Source: Candidatus Cloacimonadota bacterium
GTDB lineage: Bacteria > Hydrothermota > E44-bin80
Assembly (NCBI GenBank): GCA_004375785.1
Contig: SOKM01000073.1
Location: forward strand, 1 to 7,203
DNA length: 7,203 bases
Direction of reading: 5' to 3'
The first letter of the stretch is position 1, and each line of letters opens with the position of its first letter. A program made the position numbers and the translations under genes. A model generated the notes under the pieces. That model made no database searches, was not told the DNA's origin, and saw only the letters and a program-made list of their open reading frames with translations. Shown here piece by piece: positions 4,887 through 7,203 of this stretch.

Positions 4887-6097
4887 ACCTCCTCCTTATC
4901 TGTGAGTGAGGTAATGCCAGGAAGTTCCTTGCCCGCCATAAATTCGAGTGAAGCACCGCCACCCGTTGAGATGTGTGTAAATGATTTCTCCTCAAGTCCT
5001 GCCATTTTTACTGCAGATACGCTGTCACCACCGCCTACTACAGAAACAGCACTGTTCTTGGTTGCCTCTGCCATGGTTTTAGCAATTTCCATTGTCCCAT
5101 TCTTGAAGTTTTCCATCTCAAAGACTCCCATAGGTCCGTTCCAGAAAATGGTTTTAGCGGTTAAGAGTCCATTGTTAAAAATCTTTGTTGTCATTGGTCC
5201 TATGTCGACACCCATCCATCCCTCAGGTATCCTATCCTTCTCGACAATGTCTGTCTTAGCATCGTTTGAAAGGTCTGCGGCAACAACAAAATCATTAGGC
5301 AGGACAAAATTTGTTTTCTGCTCTATTGCATACTTGAGAATTTTTCCTGCTTCCTCGAGTTTCTCGTCATCAATAAGTGAGTTACCAATAGATACCCCCT
5401 GTGCCTTAAGGAAAGTAAAAGCCATTGCACCGCCAACAAGAATAGTATCTACTTTTGGAACGAGATTCATTATTACATCTATCTTGGTTGATATCTTTGC
5501 ACCTCCAAGAACTGCAAAAAAAGGTTTATTGGGATTTTCCGCTGCATATCCGAGCCATTTGAGCTCTTTTTCCATTAGAAAGCCCATCGCCCTTTTTTTA
5601 TAAAATTTCGTGATTCCAGAAACGGAAGAATGTGCTCTGTGGGCAGTTCCAAAAGCATCGTTGATATAAAGGTCTCCGAGCAGGGAGAGATTTTTGCTGA
5701 ATAGGGGGTCATTCTTCTTCTCTCCGGAATTGAAACGAAGATTCTGCAGAAGCAGGACCTGTCCCTCTTTTAAGTCATTGCTCATCTTAACGACATCCTC
5801 TCCCACAATATTCTCTGAAAACATTACCTCTCTGTCAAGAAGCTCCTGAAGCCTTTTCTGAACTGGTTTTAAAGAGAGTTCAGGGACAATTTTACCCTTT
5901 GGTCTGCCAAGATGCGATGCAAGAATGGTTTTTCCTCCCTGTTCTAAAATATATTTTATAGTAGGCAGGGCAGATACAATTCTGTAGTCATCGGTAATAT
6001 TGCAGTCATCATCAAGAGGCACATTGAGGTCTACCCTTGTGAAAATTCGTTTGTTCTTCAGGTCGATATCCGTAATCTTTAATTTGTTAAGATTCAT
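4883..6097 (-). CDS. pgk: Phosphoglycerate kinase
   Basis: A 404-residue two-domain cytosolic kinase transferring phosphate between 1,3-bisphosphoglycerate and ADP. The N-domain substrate site shows RVDLNVPL (21-28), the SHLGRPKG motif (about 61-68), LRF near 120 and DAFGTAHRAHSS near 148. The nucleotide domain shows LGGAKISTKID (about 200), WNGPMGVFE (about 320), VVGGGDSV and the final STGGGASLEF near 380. Length is typical and no key motif is damaged. The ATG overlaps the gap stop by one base (TAATG), and its own stop overlaps the tpiA start. This places it in the middle of a tightly coupled gap-pgk-tpiA unit. No strong Shine-Dalgarno is seen (GGGGA within the gap 3' end), in keeping with reinitiation after gap. 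Confidence 0.98.
   Translation of the reverse strand: MNLNKLKITDIDLKNKRIFTRVDLNVPLDDDCNITDDYRIVSALPTIKYILEQGGKTILASHLGRPKGKIVPELSLKPVQKRLQELLDREVMFSENIVGEDVVKMSNDLKEGQVLLLQNLRFNSGEKKNDPLFSKNLSLLGDLYINDAFGTAHRAHSSVSGITKFYKKRAMGFLMEKELKWLGYAAENPNKPFFAVLGGAKISTKIDVIMNLVPKVDTILVGGAMAFTFLKAQGVSIGNSLIDDEKLEEAGKILKYAIEQKTNFVLPNDFVVAADLSNDAKTDIVEKDRIPEGWMGVDIGPMTTKIFNNGLLTAKTIFWNGPMGVFEMENFKNGTMEIAKTMAEATKNSAVSVVGGGDSVSAVKMAGLEEKSFTHISTGGGASLEFMAGKELPGITSLTDKEEV
4888..4897 (-). promoter_or_regulatory. Strong ribosome binding site for the TTG-initiated tpiA
   Basis: On the minus strand AAGGAGGAGG precedes the TTG start of tpiA; its AAGGAG part has a 5-nt spacing. It lies inside the last codons of pgk. 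The long Shine-Dalgarno run supports the otherwise weak TTG start. Confidence 0.7.
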
Positions 6098-7107
6098 TAC
6101 AGTCTTTCCCCAACAAATTTTATCAGGTCAACAAGTCGTGCTGAGTATCCCCATTCGTTGTCATACCATGCGAGCACCTTTATAAGAGTTCCACGGTTTA
6201 CCTTCGTTTCAAGCGAATCAAATATCATTGAATATGGATTTCCGATAATATCGACTGAGACGAGGGGTGCTTCACTGTATTCAAAAAGACCCTTAAACGG
6301 TCCATCTGCAGCCGTTTTGAATATTTCATTAACCTCTTCGGAATTTGTGCTTTTCTCAACCTCGCAAACAAAGTCCACCAGAGACCCGTCTACTACAGGA
6401 ACCCTTATTGCAATTGCATCGATTTTACCAGCAAGTTCAGGCATAACGATTCCTATTGCTTTTGCTGCCCCCGTTGTTGTTGGAATGATAGAATGAGCAG
6501 CAGCCCTTCCCCTTCTCAGTGCTTTATGAGGAGTGTCAATCAGTCTCTGGTCATTGGTGTATGCATGAACAGTTGTCATGAATCCTCTCTTTATCTTAAA
6601 ATTGTCATTCAGGAGTTTTACCATTGGGGCAAAACAGTTTGTTGTGCAGGAAGCATTTGAGATTACATGATGATTTTTAGGGTCATATTGCTCTTCGTTG
6701 ATACCAAGAACACAGGTGAAATCGGGCGGTTCACCTTTTCCGGGTGCAGTGAGAATTACCTTTTTTGCTCCTGCTTCGAGGTGCAGTGCAGCCTTTTCCC
6801 TGCTTCTGAAAATACCGACCGCTTCAACAACGATATCTACTCCGAGTTCTTTCCATGGAAGGTCTTTGGGGTCTCTAATGCCTAAAACCTTAAACCTATC
6901 TTTATTTACGATAAGTTCATCGTTTTCTACCTTAATATCTGCATCAAAGACACCGTGGGTTGAATCGTACTTAAGAAGATAGGCAAGTGTCTTTGCATCT
7001 GTTATATCATTTACAGCTGCAAAATCGAATTCAGGATTCTTTATTCCAATCCTGAATACCAATCGTCCGATACGACCAAAACCATTGATACCAATCTTCA
7101 ATGCCAT
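6097..7107 (-). CDS. gap: Glyceraldehyde-3-phosphate dehydrogenase, type I
   Basis: A 336-residue cytosolic dehydrogenase that oxidises and phosphorylates glyceraldehyde 3-phosphate to 1,3-bisphosphoglycerate. The Rossmann motif GINGFGRIGR is at 6-15. Asp34 in VND points to NAD rather than NADP preference, as in the classic glycolytic enzymes. The active site SNASCTTNC holds the nucleophile Cys154, and His181 in TTVHAYTNDQ is the general base. Downstream motifs include RRGRAAAHSIIPTTTGAAKA (198-217) and WYDNEWGYSAR (314-324). Length is typical. AAGGAGGT at 7111-7118 lies just before the ATG. This is the first gene of the minus-strand run, preceded by a TATAAT box inside a palindrome, so regulation of the whole operon probably acts here. 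Confidence 0.98.
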   Translation of the reverse strand: MALKIGINGFGRIGRLVFRIGIKNPEFDFAAVNDITDAKTLAYLLKYDSTHGVFDADIKVENDELIVNKDRFKVLGIRDPKDLPWKELGVDIVVEAVGIFRSREKAALHLEAGAKKVILTAPGKGEPPDFTCVLGINEEQYDPKNHHVISNASCTTNCFAPMVKLLNDNFKIKRGFMTTVHAYTNDQRLIDTPHKALRRGRAAAHSIIPTTTGAAKAIGIVMPELAGKIDAIAIRVPVVDGSLVDFVCEVEKSTNSEEVNEIFKTAADGPFKGLFEYSEAPLVSVDIIGNPYSMIFDSLETKVNRGTLIKVLAWYDNEWGYSARLVDLIKFVGERL

Positions 7108-7146
7108 CTAACCTCCTTACGGTTCTTGATACCATTTAGTTATTAA

Positions 7147-7180
7147 ATCCAGCAAAGAGAATTATACTCTGTTGCTGGAT
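7147..7180 (-). promoter_or_regulatory. Candidate operator palindrome centred on the gap -10 box
   Basis: ATCCAGCAAAGAG at 7147-7159 pairs with CTCTGTTGCTGGAT at 7167-7180, a 13-bp inverted repeat with a single unpaired G at 7171. The 7-base centre AATTATA (7160-7166) contains, on the minus strand, a perfect TATAAT (7161-7166). This would be the -10 box for gap, giving a start near 7154 and a leader of about 46 nt. The hexamer 17 bp upstream (AAGGTC) is a poor -35. A repressor bound to the two half-sites would block the promoter. Alternatively, TTATAT at 7190-7195 is the -10 of a promoter cut by the window edge, and the palindrome is an RNA hairpin in the leader. Confidence 0.6.
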
Positions 7181-7203
7181 ATCGACCTTATATAACAGAG
7201 AAA

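Noticed and set aside
4602..5603. A 333-codon plus-strand open frame opposite tpiA and pgk
   Set aside because: It lies antisense to two enzymes with complete family motifs, its composition (Ser/Phe/Ile-rich) is that expected of a reverse-frame shadow, and it has no recognisable domain.
6158..6982. Several plus-strand open frames of 72-112 codons opposite gap
   Set aside because: All are antisense shadows of a fully conserved GAPDH gene, without supporting ribosome binding sites or family features.

Overview
This window looks like a chromosomal segment from an AT-leaning, Gram-negative-type bacterium of, or near, the Fibrobacterota-Chlorobi-Bacteroidota (FCB) neighbourhood. Two things suggest this. 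First, the large gene on the left encodes a secreted protein ending in a YPNPF...IYDVSGRLV...SGVY...KK type A sorting domain, as in type IX secretion substrates. Second, the non-coding DNA is full of short degenerate tandem and palindromic repeats of the sort I associate with uncultivated candidate phyla such as WOR-3. The taxonomic placement is inference; no rRNA or other decisive marker is present.

Layout. Positions 1-197 are a non-coding leader with a GATTACA-type repeat, inverted repeats and a good sigma70-like promoter. Positions 198-2876 (+) encode one exported multidomain protein: signal peptide, helical domain, beta-sandwich, carboxypeptidase-regulatory-like domain, glutamine-amidotransferase-like fold and sorting domain. 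Its last 350 bases carry four separate phased heptanucleotide arrays and a run of eight Gs. Positions 2877-3010 are a convergent intergenic region holding two more short tandem arrays and no obvious terminator. Everything from 3011 to 7107 is on the minus strand and reads, in transcription order, gap - pgk - tpiA - secG - rplU - rpmA.

How the genes work together. gap, pgk and tpiA encode three consecutive triose-phosphate steps of glycolysis and gluconeogenesis. They are tightly packed (1-bp and 4-bp overlaps) and are followed 9 bp later by secG, a SecYEG translocon subunit. rplU and rpmA (ribosomal proteins bL21 and bL27) follow after repeat-containing spacers of 66 and 106 bp. The same-strand order suggests one long transcript joining central carbon metabolism, Sec export and ribosome assembly, although internal promoters cannot be excluded. 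The exported protein would use Sec, of which SecG is a part, before outer-membrane secretion.

The most interesting signals are: (1) heptanucleotide repeat arrays lying in the linker and predicted interstrand loops of the sorting domain, with a G8 tract where a +1 slip truncates the protein at once; (2) three REP-like palindromes filling the rplU-rpmA spacer; (3) a near-perfect 13-bp inverted repeat with the TATAAT box of the gap operon in its centre.
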